The position numbers were made by a program, and so were the translations under genes. The notes below the pieces were generated by a model that was not told the origin of the DNA, ran no database searches, and worked only from the letters and a program-made list of their open reading frames with translations. From Lunasporangiospora selenospora (Eukaryota; Mortierellomycota; Mortierellomycetes; Mortierellales; Mortierellaceae), in NCBI GenBank assembly GCA_015680635.1, contig JAABOA010000002.1:19894-63302 (forward strand): DNA of 43,409 nt. The letters are read 5' to 3'. Below are positions 1 through 11,700 of the stretch, piece by piece. Position 1 is the stretch's first letter. Every line of letters begins with the position of its first letter.

Positions 1-324
1 AGCCATGTTTAGTGAAGAGTAGGGGTAGGGAATAGAGAAATGAAGTGGAGTGGGTTGAAGCGGAAAAGGAAAGTGAGGAAAGTGTGAGAGAGAGGGAAAA
101 GGAGCAAAAAGGAACGGGTTGGGTTCAAATGGGGAAAAACAGTGGCAGAAGAACACGCAGCAGAGCCGAGGCGTGAGAGCACAACAACCTTGTTGGCCCA
201 AGATGGGAGGAGCCCTGGCAAACAATGAGAATTCAAATGCACGAGAGTGATTTTATTCGTACCGTTGGAAACAACGTGTTGGGCAGCGAGGTACTACCTT
301 TCTTCCTCAATTACTAAAAGAAAT
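1..324. other. Flanking sequence without a recognised gene
   Basis: This is the 3' flank of the minus-strand deacetylase gene. The plus strand is purine-rich (GA-rich) between about 40 and 130. The frames here are short and low in complexity, and I see no domain or splice structure in them. Confidence 0.5.
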
Positions 325-2515
325 CTACACCAAACCAACAACAATAGGCCGCTTTCGTGCTTTGCTGTAATCATAGGATAGACCTTCACTCATCATGGCC
401 TCGTCAAACTTGCGGAGGATCTCCTTGGCTAGATCCTGCTCAGCCTTTTCCCATAACGCATCTTTACTACCTTGTCTCTGCTTCGATATCTTTGGCAATC
501 GCTCTACTTGTGCCCATTTCGGTTGTGTAGATGTAACCTTATGATCCACGACATGTTGTTGTAAAAGGACGTGCTCCTGATCTTGACCAACTCCCTCTTC
601 CTGACCTTCTGTCGGAGCTTGATGTGTGTGTTGCTTATGTTGTTTAGGCTTCTTCTCCCGGGGCGACTGTTTTCGGTTTTTAGACGACTGTTTATTCATG
701 TCCTTCAGCGTTTGAGTCTTCTTCTTCCAAGCGTTGGGAAACATGGTCCTTCCTTGTCCAGACTGAATTCTGCGGAGATTAACAACGCCTGCCAAGTTTT
801 CTGGGTTTGTTGGATCATTGGCGAGCATGTCAACATATACATACGGGTCGTAATATGCAGCATCAATTAGAAATTTTACAGAATGGTAGCCCCATGCCAA
901 TTCTCCATTTGATGGGTCCCAGCGCTTGTATTGATCGAGTGATCGTTGTTTGTAGGGCAGATATTGGGGTAGCGCTCGGATGAACTGCGCCGTTCGAGCT
1001 TCTTCCGGTCGATAGTAAGTGTAGGTTCGATAAAATCGACTAAGCAAAAGATGACGTTGCTGCTGTTAAGGAACATTGAGGTAGAGATATCCGCTATCCC
1101 TTGCTAGCCAAAGAAATCATGATACTTACAAGTCCCATACTTGACCAGAGCTAGGCCATCCGAATGGATATTGATCGAGCAGCTCTGTGGCAACATCCCA
1201 GCAGGCTCGATGCGTAGGATTCCGGCCGAACGAATCTCTATCGTATTCGCCACTGATACATTTATGAGAGGCTCCCGGGTACTTGGTTTCATAGCCCAAG
1301 ATCAAAGATTTCACCTTTGCTTTAAAAGTGATGTAATCCTTGACCGGTTCAATGTCACTCCAGCCAGTTTCGAGAATATCTTCGTCCTGAACACCAAGAG
1401 CATGTAAACTTTGCCTGAATTCGTGCGTCCGTCCTGTGACTACATCTTGAAGGGTCAGATTGAATTGATGCGGTGGGTGCTGTAATGGGCACGGAGCTGT
1501 ACCACTGACAATGTCTCGTAGTTGAGTATTGATCCCGTCTGAGTACAAGTGGACAATAACCCTTCGACCAGCTTCAATATGTTCTCGAATAGCTAGAGGG
1601 TTAGGAATGGACTTCTGTTAAATCTTTTGGTACACACATAAGGGTATAAATATCAAGAGTACACTTAGCGCAAGAGAGACGGCAAATACCTAGCGACATT
1701 GCAAGCGCATCATCATCTTGGTGAGGAACATAAAATACGGCTGGAGGTAATGAGCCTTGGATTATCTTTGGATTTGAATCAAGTGTACCCTTTTTTACGC
1801 CGTTGTAGTTCTTTGTGTACTGGCGAACAGTGGTGTGCTTCGAGATAATCGATGTCAACTCCGTCTTTCCATCCCCTTTGCCATGCCCCTGGATGATTGG
1901 CTTCATTGCCGCCAATGGGAGTCGTATCTGACCATGCCCTCGGTGCCTGCTGCTGTGTGCAAGATCCTCCAAGTTCTCTTTTTCGTCTCTGAACTCGTTG
2001 CTATTCGTATTATGGAGATCATCTTCTGAATCGGGACTCTCCTTTGACTTCTGGACATGCTGTTCGTTGCTATCCTCCTCCTCCTCCCCCTCCCCCTGAT
2101 CCCCTTCTTCTTGCTCCCTCTCACGCAATATGTTTGCTTGTATCTGCTCTTGACTCTTATTGGAGACCTTCGATGCCAGCACTAAATAATCTTTTTGATG
2201 CTGATCTATCTTGAGAGTACCTCGACGTCTCCTCCTGGGTTGTCGGACTATCCTGCGCCTGACTTGAGGTTTGAAACGACGGTGAATGACGGAATAGCTG
2301 AGAGAGGATGGAGGCAGAGTCGATGGCTCACCTTGGTGGGTGGCAACGGCAAGTACCCTTGAGAGGATAGAGGTCCACTCTGCGGTCTGGACTCGTTGTG
2401 GCTGTATTTCCTGGAACAGTGAAGAAGGAGATTGAGCTGTGGCAGAAGATTGAGTGTGCAGTAAGACAGTCCCTAGGACGATAAGAGTGAGAACATGGGA
2501 GAGTTGGTGGAGCAT
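325..2515 (-). CDS. PIG-L/LmbE-type de-N-acetylase, secreted or ER-directed
   Basis: The model has three exons (2515-1690, 1592-1130, 1039-325), giving 667 residues with all phases consistent. The start is the ATG followed by MLHQLSHVLTLIVLGTVLL, a clear signal peptide or signal anchor. Residues about 60-250 are low-complexity: a basic RRRR stretch, then an acidic EEEE stretch. The catalytic domain starts near residue 260 with FYVPHQDDDALAMSL, which corresponds to the zinc and general-base motif (HPDDE) of the GlcNAc-PI de-N-acetylase family. It continues across the intron as AIREHIEAGRRVIVHLYSDG, and a second conserved His lies in NPTHRACWD (near residue 404). A basic Lys/Gln-rich tail follows. 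Family members remove N-acetyl groups from GlcNAc-linked substrates such as GPI precursors. The gene is much longer than PIG-L proper (about 250-300 residues), and its HQDDD motif departs from HPDDE, so the substrate is uncertain. It is divergent from the pyridoxal kinase gene. Confidence 0.8.
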
Positions 2516-3278
2516 CGTGTTACTGGCTGAATTGAGGGGACACGCGAGTGTTGTGTGAGTACTAAATTCTTTTTTGCTTCTTCTTCTTCCCTGGGGGTTT
2601 GTTGAGACGAGGGGGAGTCGCCCGAATGACAAGAGGCCAGAATGCCGTAGTGGAGTGAGCGATAGCGAGTAGAGCAGAAAAGGCGGATGGGAGAATGCAT
2701 TCGTGACTGTGCGGGGTCTCGGTGTGTGTGAATGTGTGCCTGGATGCCAATGTCCATGGGACCGCTCATTGGATCTCCTCATTGAGTCTCGCACGGAGCA
2801 GTCCAGTCCAGTCCAGGGCGTGGACGGACCACGAAAGGTCTTTTGGTTGCATACAAAGGAGGAGCTGCATCCAAGGGCTGCGTCGAATGTGGCGATAGAG
2901 TCCGCCAGTCTAGCTGGTTACTGTCGCTTTCAGGAGAGAATAGCATCTGGAATGGGGTAACAGTAGCGAAGGTCCATCCTAACTTACTCTCACTCTTGCC
3001 CTTTTTACTTTTTGTGTATGCTCTCTTTACGTATTTTGCTACCATTTGGTACTCTGCTTCCTCACCGCTCGAGACTCGGGGTTGTGGTCCGACGGTAGAA
3101 GGAACGGTGTGCGCAGTTAACACTTGCGATCAGAGGGGGCGAACTTAAAGGCAGGGGAGAGAGGAGAGGGAAAGAATGGTCGGGCCTCATGGACAGAGCA
3201 CATGGTGAGTCAATTGAAATTCTCATTTCCATTCTTTCTCTTGCACTCTTCTCATCATTCTACTCGCCTTAGATCACC
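2516..3278. promoter_or_regulatory. Divergent promoter region between deacetylase and pyridoxal kinase
   Basis: These 763 bp separate two oppositely oriented start codons and must hold both promoters. I see no convincing TATA box. The kinase side is GA-rich just before its leader. The longer frames here are low-complexity and have no recognisable domain. Confidence 0.45.
3205..3272 (+). other. Probable 5'UTR intron of the pyridoxal kinase gene
   Basis: The sequence starts with a strong donor (GTGAGT), contains a pyrimidine-rich stretch, and ends in CGCCTTAG seven bases before the kinase start codon. Splicing keeps no upstream ATG in frame with the kinase, so it would be a leader intron. The call rests on splice signals only. 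Confidence 0.55.
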
Positions 3279-4812
3279 ATGACCAGCCCGCGTGTGCTCA
3301 GCATCCAATCTCACATGGTCTCTGGCTACTGTGGGAACAAGGCCGCTACATTCCCGCTCCAGCTACTAGGATTTGATGTCGATGTCATGAACTCAGTCAA
3401 CCTTTCAAATCACACAGGTTCGTCATGACAGATTCATCACATGAACCTGAAGACGATGATTACGGAAGAAATGAATCAATTCATGTGCTGATCAATTTGA
3501 TAAGCGTGCCCCTTTCTCTCTTTAGGCTATCCGTCTTGGACAGGAGAAGTAGCGACGGGTGAGCAACTGACCAAACTCTTCGAGGGCCTCGAAACAAACG
3601 GACTCTCCGAGTATACACATCTCCTGACTGGTACGAACCACAAACCATTGAGATTCCCTTGTCTTTCTTGACTTCAGTTGTTGAGACCTTTCATGCATAG
3701 TGTGCCTTCCATTTTAGGCTTGACCCTAACCTTCAATGATCTACTAGGATATATTGGAAGCGCCCAGAAATTGGCCGCCGTAAGCAAGATTGTTAAAAAA
3801 CTGCACTGCCAGAGCGACGTGTTTTTTGGTAAGAAAAGGCAATTGATTGATGTATCATTGTGAATTTTTGTGACTAACTGGTCAGGGATACTTCTTGACT
3901 ACTTCTAATGGAATACCCTGTTATCTCGAGCCAGTTATGGATCCTGTTATGGGTGACAATGGAGAACTCTATGTTCAACCGGATGTGATCCCACTCTATA
4001 GAGAAATGATGAAGTATGCCAAGGCCATCACTCCCAACCAGTTCGAGGCAGAGTAAGCTGGCCAGTTCATATTTCGGGGCCTGAAGAGCTGTAATCCGAT
4101 TATATGCAAGACCGACAGACTAACCTCAGCTTGGTATTGGGCGCGGACAACTTGCAATAGGACTCTAGCAGACAAAAAGATCACGAACGTAAAGACATGT
4201 CTGGAAGTGATTGACGCCCTTCATGCTGCCGGTGCGAAAAATGTCGTTATCACTTCTGTGTCCCTCTCACGCTCCGATATTGCGGCCAACCTGGCCAGTA
4301 GAGGTCTAGGGTTCGAAGACCGAGTTCCAGAGGAACCTTTACCACTAACCCGTCCAAGTTTGAGTGAAGAGTCCGTGCAGTCATTCTCTGAGGATGATAT
4401 CTCGATGTACTGCGTCTGCAGCAATGGGGAAAACGTTTTTGCTATTGCTTTCCCGACATATGACGGCTACTTTACAGGAACTGGAGACTTGTTCTCAGCA
4501 CTACTAGTTGCACGGCTTGAGGAGTCGCTTAGAAAAGGAGAGGTCGATGCGTCTGTGACGAATGGCAGCGTCCATTGCGTCCCTCCGAAGGAGCTCGTCC
4601 AGGCATGTCTCAAGGTCGTGGCAACAATGAAGGCAGTCGTTCTGCGAACGTTCCAGGCGCAGGAGGGCGTAGGTGGTCGGTCGATTGACCGAGCGATCCA
4701 GTCATCTTCCGCGGTAGTGAAACGGTGTGAACTGAGGCTCATCCAAAGCAAGCATGACATTGAGTATCCTGATGTGAATGGGTTCATAGCAGTAGAGTTA
4801 AGGAGGAAGTAA
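3279..4812 (+). CDS. PDXK: Pyridoxal kinase
   Basis: The enzyme phosphorylates pyridoxal, pyridoxine and pyridoxamine with ATP in the cytosolic vitamin B6 salvage pathway (yeast BUD16). Five exons (3279-3417, 3526-3630, 3748-3828, 3935-4052, 4161-4812) give 364 residues, close to the usual 310-350. Family landmarks appear in order: the N-terminal [19 protein letters not shown] segment that contacts pyridoxal, [21 protein letters not shown], the phosphate and Mg-site segment [25 protein letters not shown], and the ribokinase-superfamily motif [13 protein letters not shown] near residues 252-264, where the GTGD Asp is the catalytic base. An acidic or Ser-rich insert (about residues 180-225) lies before the ATP site. 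In-frame stops inside the introns force each splice. The start is the first ATG that opens the conserved N-terminus. Confidence 0.95.
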
Positions 4813-5730
4813 AAGACCGCATGAGCATTCTTTTGAAATCTGTTTATCTTACCAAGAGCGAGATTTGCCCTGTGTCACTCAAGAGCCCGAAGTATCATAC
4901 CATTGGTGGCGCAAAAGACCCTCCTCCCCGATCCGATACTTCCAACCAACAGGAGCTTGATCCTCACTTTTTTCCCTAGCCATTCCTGCAACTGATCGAT
5001 GCCCAAAGAAACGCATCTCATTTTGCATTGACCACTGTTGCGCTCTCACATTCCCTTCTCCCTTCTGCATCACTCATTGACATTTGACTTGGCATCACCC
5101 TCTTTTGGCAGTCGTGAAGAGACTTCCTTCCTTCCTTCCTTCCTTCCTTTTGCCATAAATCCTCTCCTCTATCTGTACGGCGGTAGTAACAGGTCAGTGC
5201 CAGTGGTCTCCTCTGAATGCTGCACCTTCATCCCTCTGGCGGCCATCCTTGATACCGAGAAGAGGGTACAACACACACACAACTGTCACATGGCCTTTGA
5301 AGAACAGGCCAAACATCCTCTGGACACTGCAACCACAAATAGTATTCAGAGAGGCACCCCTTCATATGCACGTTCTCGATCGCGCCTTTTTCAGTTTCCT
5401 TTGATTCTTTAATCCATTCTATTCGGTGCCAACAAAGCAAAGGAAAAACCAAATCAAAACAAACAGGAAGACTTACTTCTTTCCCTCCCCTTTTGTCCAT
5501 GCCGACACCGACTGTTAATGGATATCAACCTGTCCTGACAACTCTTTGCGTTGCTCTCGCATCCCGGTTATCTCACGCACACTCCCCAATGTCAACAGAT
5601 TAGCAACAGAGAGTCCAGGAACCTCTTCGAGTGTCCAGCTGCAAACCATCTCTACCTTGACTTCTGCCAGACCACAGCAGCAAAACGACAAGTGGATAAG
5701 GAGAGAGGTGTGATCCCTGACTCGACTTTT
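4813..5730. promoter_or_regulatory. Intergenic region upstream of the class C receptor
   Basis: These 918 bp hold the kinase 3' end and the receptor promoter and leader. A TTCC tetranucleotide run lies at 5123-5149. The receptor frame stays open upstream to about 5551, so a longer N-terminus is possible; the chosen ATG puts the hydrophobic leader closest to the N-terminus. No other gene is seen. Confidence 0.45.
5123..5149. repeat. (TTCC)n microsatellite
   Basis: About six perfect tandem CTTC/TTCC units, some 580 bp upstream of the receptor start codon. A length-variable simple repeat in a probable promoter or leader. Confidence 0.85.
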
Positions 5731-8700
5731 ATGAATGCTACGACAATGACCTTGGATGCGGAGGCGACAAAGCTGTGGTATCGGGTCCTCCGCTCTTTTC
5801 ACTTTGATCATGGAAGCCTCAGGTTACATCGTTCACTCTCCAGCTTGGTGTGGTGTCTATTCATCGGACTCACCCTCTTGACCGGATGGTCACCATCCAG
5901 TTCTCAGCTTTATACGATTGCTGCCGCCAAGACGCTCTCGCCCCCTCACTATTTTTTGGAGGCACCACCCTACAGCTCAGCAGTAACCTCGCCGTCGGAA
6001 TCTGAAGTAACGACTACAGCTCTGAATATGCCATCGCAACTGCCTTCTTCGATGCCTCCATCCATATCAGCATTCGCGGGATCCACACCAGCGAGACCAC
6101 TGGCTCATCGTTCACTTCCAGTGTTTCCCAATGGCAACCAGTCCTCATATGATGATCCTGTGCATGCACCTTCACTAACAGATCAAGAATTCCAAGAAAC
6201 CTGGTATGGGCTTCCGGAGACTCTCAAGATTGGAGTACTGCTACCCTTCACCAATCCAGACAGGCTTTGGTATTCAACACCTCTATCACGCATTAGTATG
6301 TCTGTAAGTGCTCTGCCATGGTTGCAATACTGCTTTTGTGTTGACTCCAGGTGGTAGACAGATATCATGAATATGAAATATAACTTCACTCATTCTCGTT
6401 CCCTCACACACTCTTGGGGTCGCAATAAGGTGCTGAGGATGGCTGTAAAAGACATGAATGATCGGCAAGTTATACCAGGTATGTTGAGTGTGCTATTTAG
6501 AAGCATCTATTTTAAAAATTGCTCATGAACGGGAACCTGATTTTTCTAATAACTCTCCTCGTGCAGGCATGAATATCTCCCTTGTCGTGCGGGATAGCCA
6601 ACAGGCAACAGAAGAGAGCTTCAGTGGTGGCGGTGCTCCTGCAATTTCTGCAGCTACTCGACTAATGTCCAAAGAGGTTAGCACCTTGTGCTTTGACTGT
6701 TCTGACCTTTCCCACTCTTACATTGGTTTCAAAGGACCTAGCCCTCGTTACACCATATCACACTAATGTTCCAAATCATACTTTCTTCATTAGGTGGCAG
6801 GTGTGATAGGCGATATTTCATCGGATCTTACCATGCTGGAGGCTTTGTTAACATCGAGCGTCGGGATACCTCAATGTACATTTGCTTCATGTATGTTCAA
6901 ATTGAAATTGCTGGTATAGAGGGTAGGGGACAAAGGAAGACTCACAAGTTACAGCTCTAAACGCTGACCGTTCTTTTTATTGACAACCACATGTAAAAGA
7001 TAACATGGATGACCAGCACATGGCCAATTTTCGATATTTGTTCCGCACATCTCCTGGCGTATCCTCTTTTCTTGACGCTTTGGTCGAAGTGGTCACCTTT
7101 TACGGCTGGCGAAGGATCTCCGTAATACACACAATGGATGTTCCAGGACTAATTGGTAACACTAACAGACAGTCTTTGGAGGATTCACTCTGACTTTGAC
7201 TTCCTTTAGATGTACTAACCAGTATGGAGGGCTATGCTTTTATATGACCTAGGCGAGAAGCGTTTTTCTGACGCCTGTGAGAAAAGAGGGATTTATGTCC
7301 AAAAAGTGGAGCTGCCTATTCTGAATCGTGGAGATGACGGCGATCTTACGACCATTGTACATAATGCCATGAGAAGAGTCAGGGCCACCAATACGCGCAT
7401 CCACATTTTAATTGCCCAAAGAAGAGTCCAGGTTCCAATCCTCAATTTAATCAGGTAAGCGCAGGCCATTCTGGGATTTCATTTTTTGTCCTTTCGAACA
7501 ATTGGATTACGATTGAGCTCTGCACTCTTGACACTTAATATTCGATCTCGTCCCATAAAAATAGAAACAACGGACTCTTTCAAAAATCACACGTTTGGAT
7601 GACACCTATTGATCTCTCGGACTCGCTTAATCGGCTCGAAAATCCTTCTGACTTCGCTGGGCTAATTATGGCGGATGCACGGTGGGGGATGCCAGAGTTT
7701 CCAGCATATAACGAATTCGTTAACAGGTGGATGGATTTGAATCAAACAGAGTATGCCACTCTATTGTTTCATTCTTCTGAGCTATTGTAGTGTTATCGAC
7801 CGCTTTGTTGTCATCCATGTTGACATACTTTGTTCATTTTTGTAGGTATCCATTGTCAGGGTCCACAAGACTTTCTTGGCACGAGACATATGCCTATACC
7901 TGTGTCCAAGTTATTGCTGAAGCATATGGAGCTGTATGTGTTCATTATCAAGCCCTTTGTCCCTTTCGTTGACCGTACACAACTTTGCGTTGAGCTAACC
8001 CCTGGATTTGATAATGCCAACAACTTAGCTTGTGAGGCAAACCCACACTATTACTAACAAGACAGAGCGCGACTTTCAATTGGGCGAAATCAAACGTGGT
8101 AGAAAAGCATCCGAAATCAGCATGGGGTTCATCGGATCCCAGTGGTATACCACCCCTATTGGCAACTTTACTACTGACACTACAGGAATACCCATCATCA
8201 AGTATGCATCTTCCCCACTAATGCGTATATCTTGTCTGATGGATTATGTGGCGCCTGACTGATCAAACTCGACTCTCTTTATTGCAACAATTAGTCGGAT
8301 TTCGATCATTTCATTTCAAAACTCTACAGGCGTGTACAATGGAAAGTACATTAACGGGGCCTTGGAAATGACTACGCCTATTGTATTCAGCGATGGAACC
8401 ACAACTGTGCCAAGATCCTTTCCAGGGTCAGAAGGTAACAGAGAGTAAATATTTTCGGCAGTGCTTCGACTATTCAAAGGATAGGATTCGCTCGACTATT
8501 GGCTTGAACACAACCTTTAACAATGCAGGCTTTCCTCCTCGGTAAACAAAATTAGAACTTAACCCACATGGACAAGATCCTTTCAACATGACCATGAGGA
8601 TTCTTGCAACAATATTACTCGCAGTTTATATTGTTACAGCTATAGTTGTGGTTCTCAATCGGGACAATATTATCATCAAGTCGGCTAGGTAAGAGACGGC

Positions 8701-11700
8701 ATATTCAAGTATGTGTACAAGAAATCAACATCATTAATTTACTCGACCCTGTTTTGCTCTCCCTCTCCTTTATGAACAGCCCACTTTTCTGTGTGATAGA
8801 ACTTTTTGGCATGGCTCTCTCACTCTCATGGATTCTACTACGAACAAATGTACCGACGGATAACATGTGCAGGATTGGCCTAATGGTTATTGTCGTTGGG
8901 TTATCTATAAATCTCTCGGCACTTGTTGTAAAAAACTACCGTATTTACCGTATCTTCAACAGCATGAGCGTCATTAATCATGCCGTCTCTAACAAGTATC
9001 TACTGAGAGTCGTCGCTGTTCCTGTATTGCTTACTTTGGTATGAATACACACCTGGCTTGTGCGTGGCCACAGAGGCTGGTGTTATTTAAGCGACAAGTA
9101 TACTGATAACCCTTTTGATTTAACTCGCCTCAACCCTTAGGTTCCGTGTATTATTCATGTGTTTGAAGATTACTTGGTTCCAACAATGGTCTTTGCCAGC
9201 GATGGAAACTACTGGGTGGCATGCTGGTCAACAGAAACTCAATTGTGGTGGAATATTGGCATCGGTATCACTCCTATCCTTCTGGATATCTTTGGTCTCT
9301 ATCTTGCGTTCAAGACTCGCAATGTGACTAAGCTGTGGAACGAAGCTCGAGCGATTGCCTTGACTCTCTAGTAATAATGCGTTCTATTCGTTAGTTTCCT
9401 CGATGTATCTGGGCACTTCGCTCTCTACGTGTAGCGCTAACGTTTGTGTTTTTATTGTGTTGTTCGGTGTCATGCAGTATCTTTACGTTCTTTGTTGTTC
9501 TGATCATTATCGTCAACAGCTTTCCAAGTGGACTTTACCCCGTGTCTTACTATGTAACAATGGTTGGAGTGTTCTTAGCCTCACTCGCAGAGTATCTGAC
9601 ACTCTTCTTTCCCAAGATGCGAAACCTCTGGCTTCAAAAACACGGTCTAAACGTTCGTGCTGGGCGTGAGGAAGATACGATAGAGAGTCTTGGGGGTGGG
9701 CCTGAAGGGATCTCTAAAAGAGGAGTCTTAAGCAAGAACAAAGAGTACACACGAGAGCAAAGAAGATTGGCCGAGACTTTTAATGACTCCCCCTTCAATT
9801 TTGGATCGACGGGCGAAGCGGCACCGAGTGGAGACAAGAACCTCAACATCTCTGATCTTGTATCATCATACCCCTTTGGACAGCTTGGCAGTGACCCCAA
9901 TGTCCCACCTATTGGTTCACCTCCACAACGAACATGTCTCTACAGCCAACCCAATCCAATGAAGAGAGGAATCCGACATCCACATGATCCAGAGGACGTC
10001 CAAAGTGAAGGACAGGATACGGCAACGAATTCCCAACCAGGATTATTTCAAGCTCATTCTGGAGGCGTTGCCGACTCGCCAGCCTCCGGAAGCAAAGATT
10101 GCAGAACTACCCCGAAGGCTGGACTTTTCATCATTAACCCTACAGGGCTAAATGTCTTTACTCAGGACAATAGACTAAGTTCAATGAGAAGCAGTCAGGA
10201 TGCTCAGTCCTACGGGCTTCACGAGATCCTCATGGCCTCCCCAAATCAAAGTCGCGGCGTTGAAAACCCAAGCGACTTTCGGGCAGGGAAGATGTCAGAG
10301 ACACCAGAGTGCACTGGAAGTAGGCATGGAGGCATGGGGCCGCCCCAGCCAAGGACCGGTCATGACCAGGGTGCAATGCTTGATCCTTATCTCAGAAGTG
10401 GGAGCAGTAGTGCCAGCCGATTTGCTGGAATGGATTTTTCCGATATAGACCCATTCTCACGTAAAAGTAGCGTGGGAGACATGGACTTCACCAGCTCTGG
10501 ACAGACTCGGGCCTGGAAATCGAACAAGAGTCCTCGTATATGCCCGTTCCCTGGGGCACAATCGTCGCTGACATCCGGTATGCATCCTCAGCGTGCCATA
10601 AAGGTAATATTAGGCCAGTGTATAGAGCATCCTTGAGATTACGTTGAAAATGAAAACATTTAGGTATACTAATGGATGAAGTCTTGTATTTCGGGTTCAC
10701 TGATTTGACAGATGGACTCTTATACGGTAAGTGAAAACACTTTGTTTCTGTTTCCAAAACCTGGTCCAAAACTACTCAACGTGAAGGTCCGATATCATGA
10801 CTAACTTTGCGCTCTTTGATAAACTCTTGAATAGATTACGGTGCCGGTCCAAAGACAGCGGTGGTATATCCTACGTGTCTTGGCTCAGTGGAGAATGTCA
10901 AAGGTTGTCTTTGTGCCTTATTCCAAAGTGTTGGTCATTATTGACGTAAGTTCTGACGGCGCTGGGCCTTTAGACAACATTTTGAATACCCTATGCTATT
11001 ATTCTCTTTCCTCATATTTGGTTAAATTAACCACGTTTGAACTCCATGGGCGAATGTTACTTTGTAGCTTGAAACTGAGAGGGCGGAAAGTCTGATCCTT
11101 CACTCTATTGAGCCTGGATATTGGAGTCAGGAGGAGGAGGAAGCGCGGATTGCCATGCGGCGCTCTAGTACGATATCGGCATTATCTCGGGACGGTCTTC
11201 TCGATTTAAGTTGTTCTAGAGCAGAGAACATATCAGGAGATACAGTGGCGCCAACAATATTAGAGGCCAGAGGCGATGCAGGAACAGGATCTCAGGGCCA
11301 TCCATTGGCTGCCCCTCCTGTGGTGCGTACACCTTCTCCATTGTTGGGTGTTCAGCCCAGGTATACCTCACCTCTCGATAGACCGTATCGACCCAGGTCA
11401 CAGCATGCGTCCGATCGGTCACACATTGAAGGCGGCCCAACTGCACATCTGGGACGTTCAAGCAATCCTAACCCTCCTATTGAGGAAATGATTGACCGGG
11501 GAAGGTCAGCCTCACTTCCACTAACACGGATTGATGTAGTAGCAACCTCAGCCCGCACATCAACTGATGCAGGGCCAGCACGAAGGGGCATCCTCCGACG
11601 AATGTCTGACTACAAAGTTCTTAAAAATGTCCGCAGTCGCATTTCCATCCCATTCTTTGCCGATTTTAGCGCTCGGAATATGGACGGAATCCGCGCTCGA

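Noticed and set aside
4053-4206. Alternative pyridoxal kinase exon starting at the earlier acceptors (reading [11 protein letters not shown])
   Set aside because: The acceptor at 4160 gives [15 protein letters not shown], which fits the family without an insertion.
9361-9480. Apparent frameshift and stop in TM6 of the receptor (CTCTAGTAATAATGCG reads as LYNNAF if one base is dropped)
   Set aside because: A normal GT-AG intron from 9371 to 9477 restores a continuous TM6, so no frameshift is needed.
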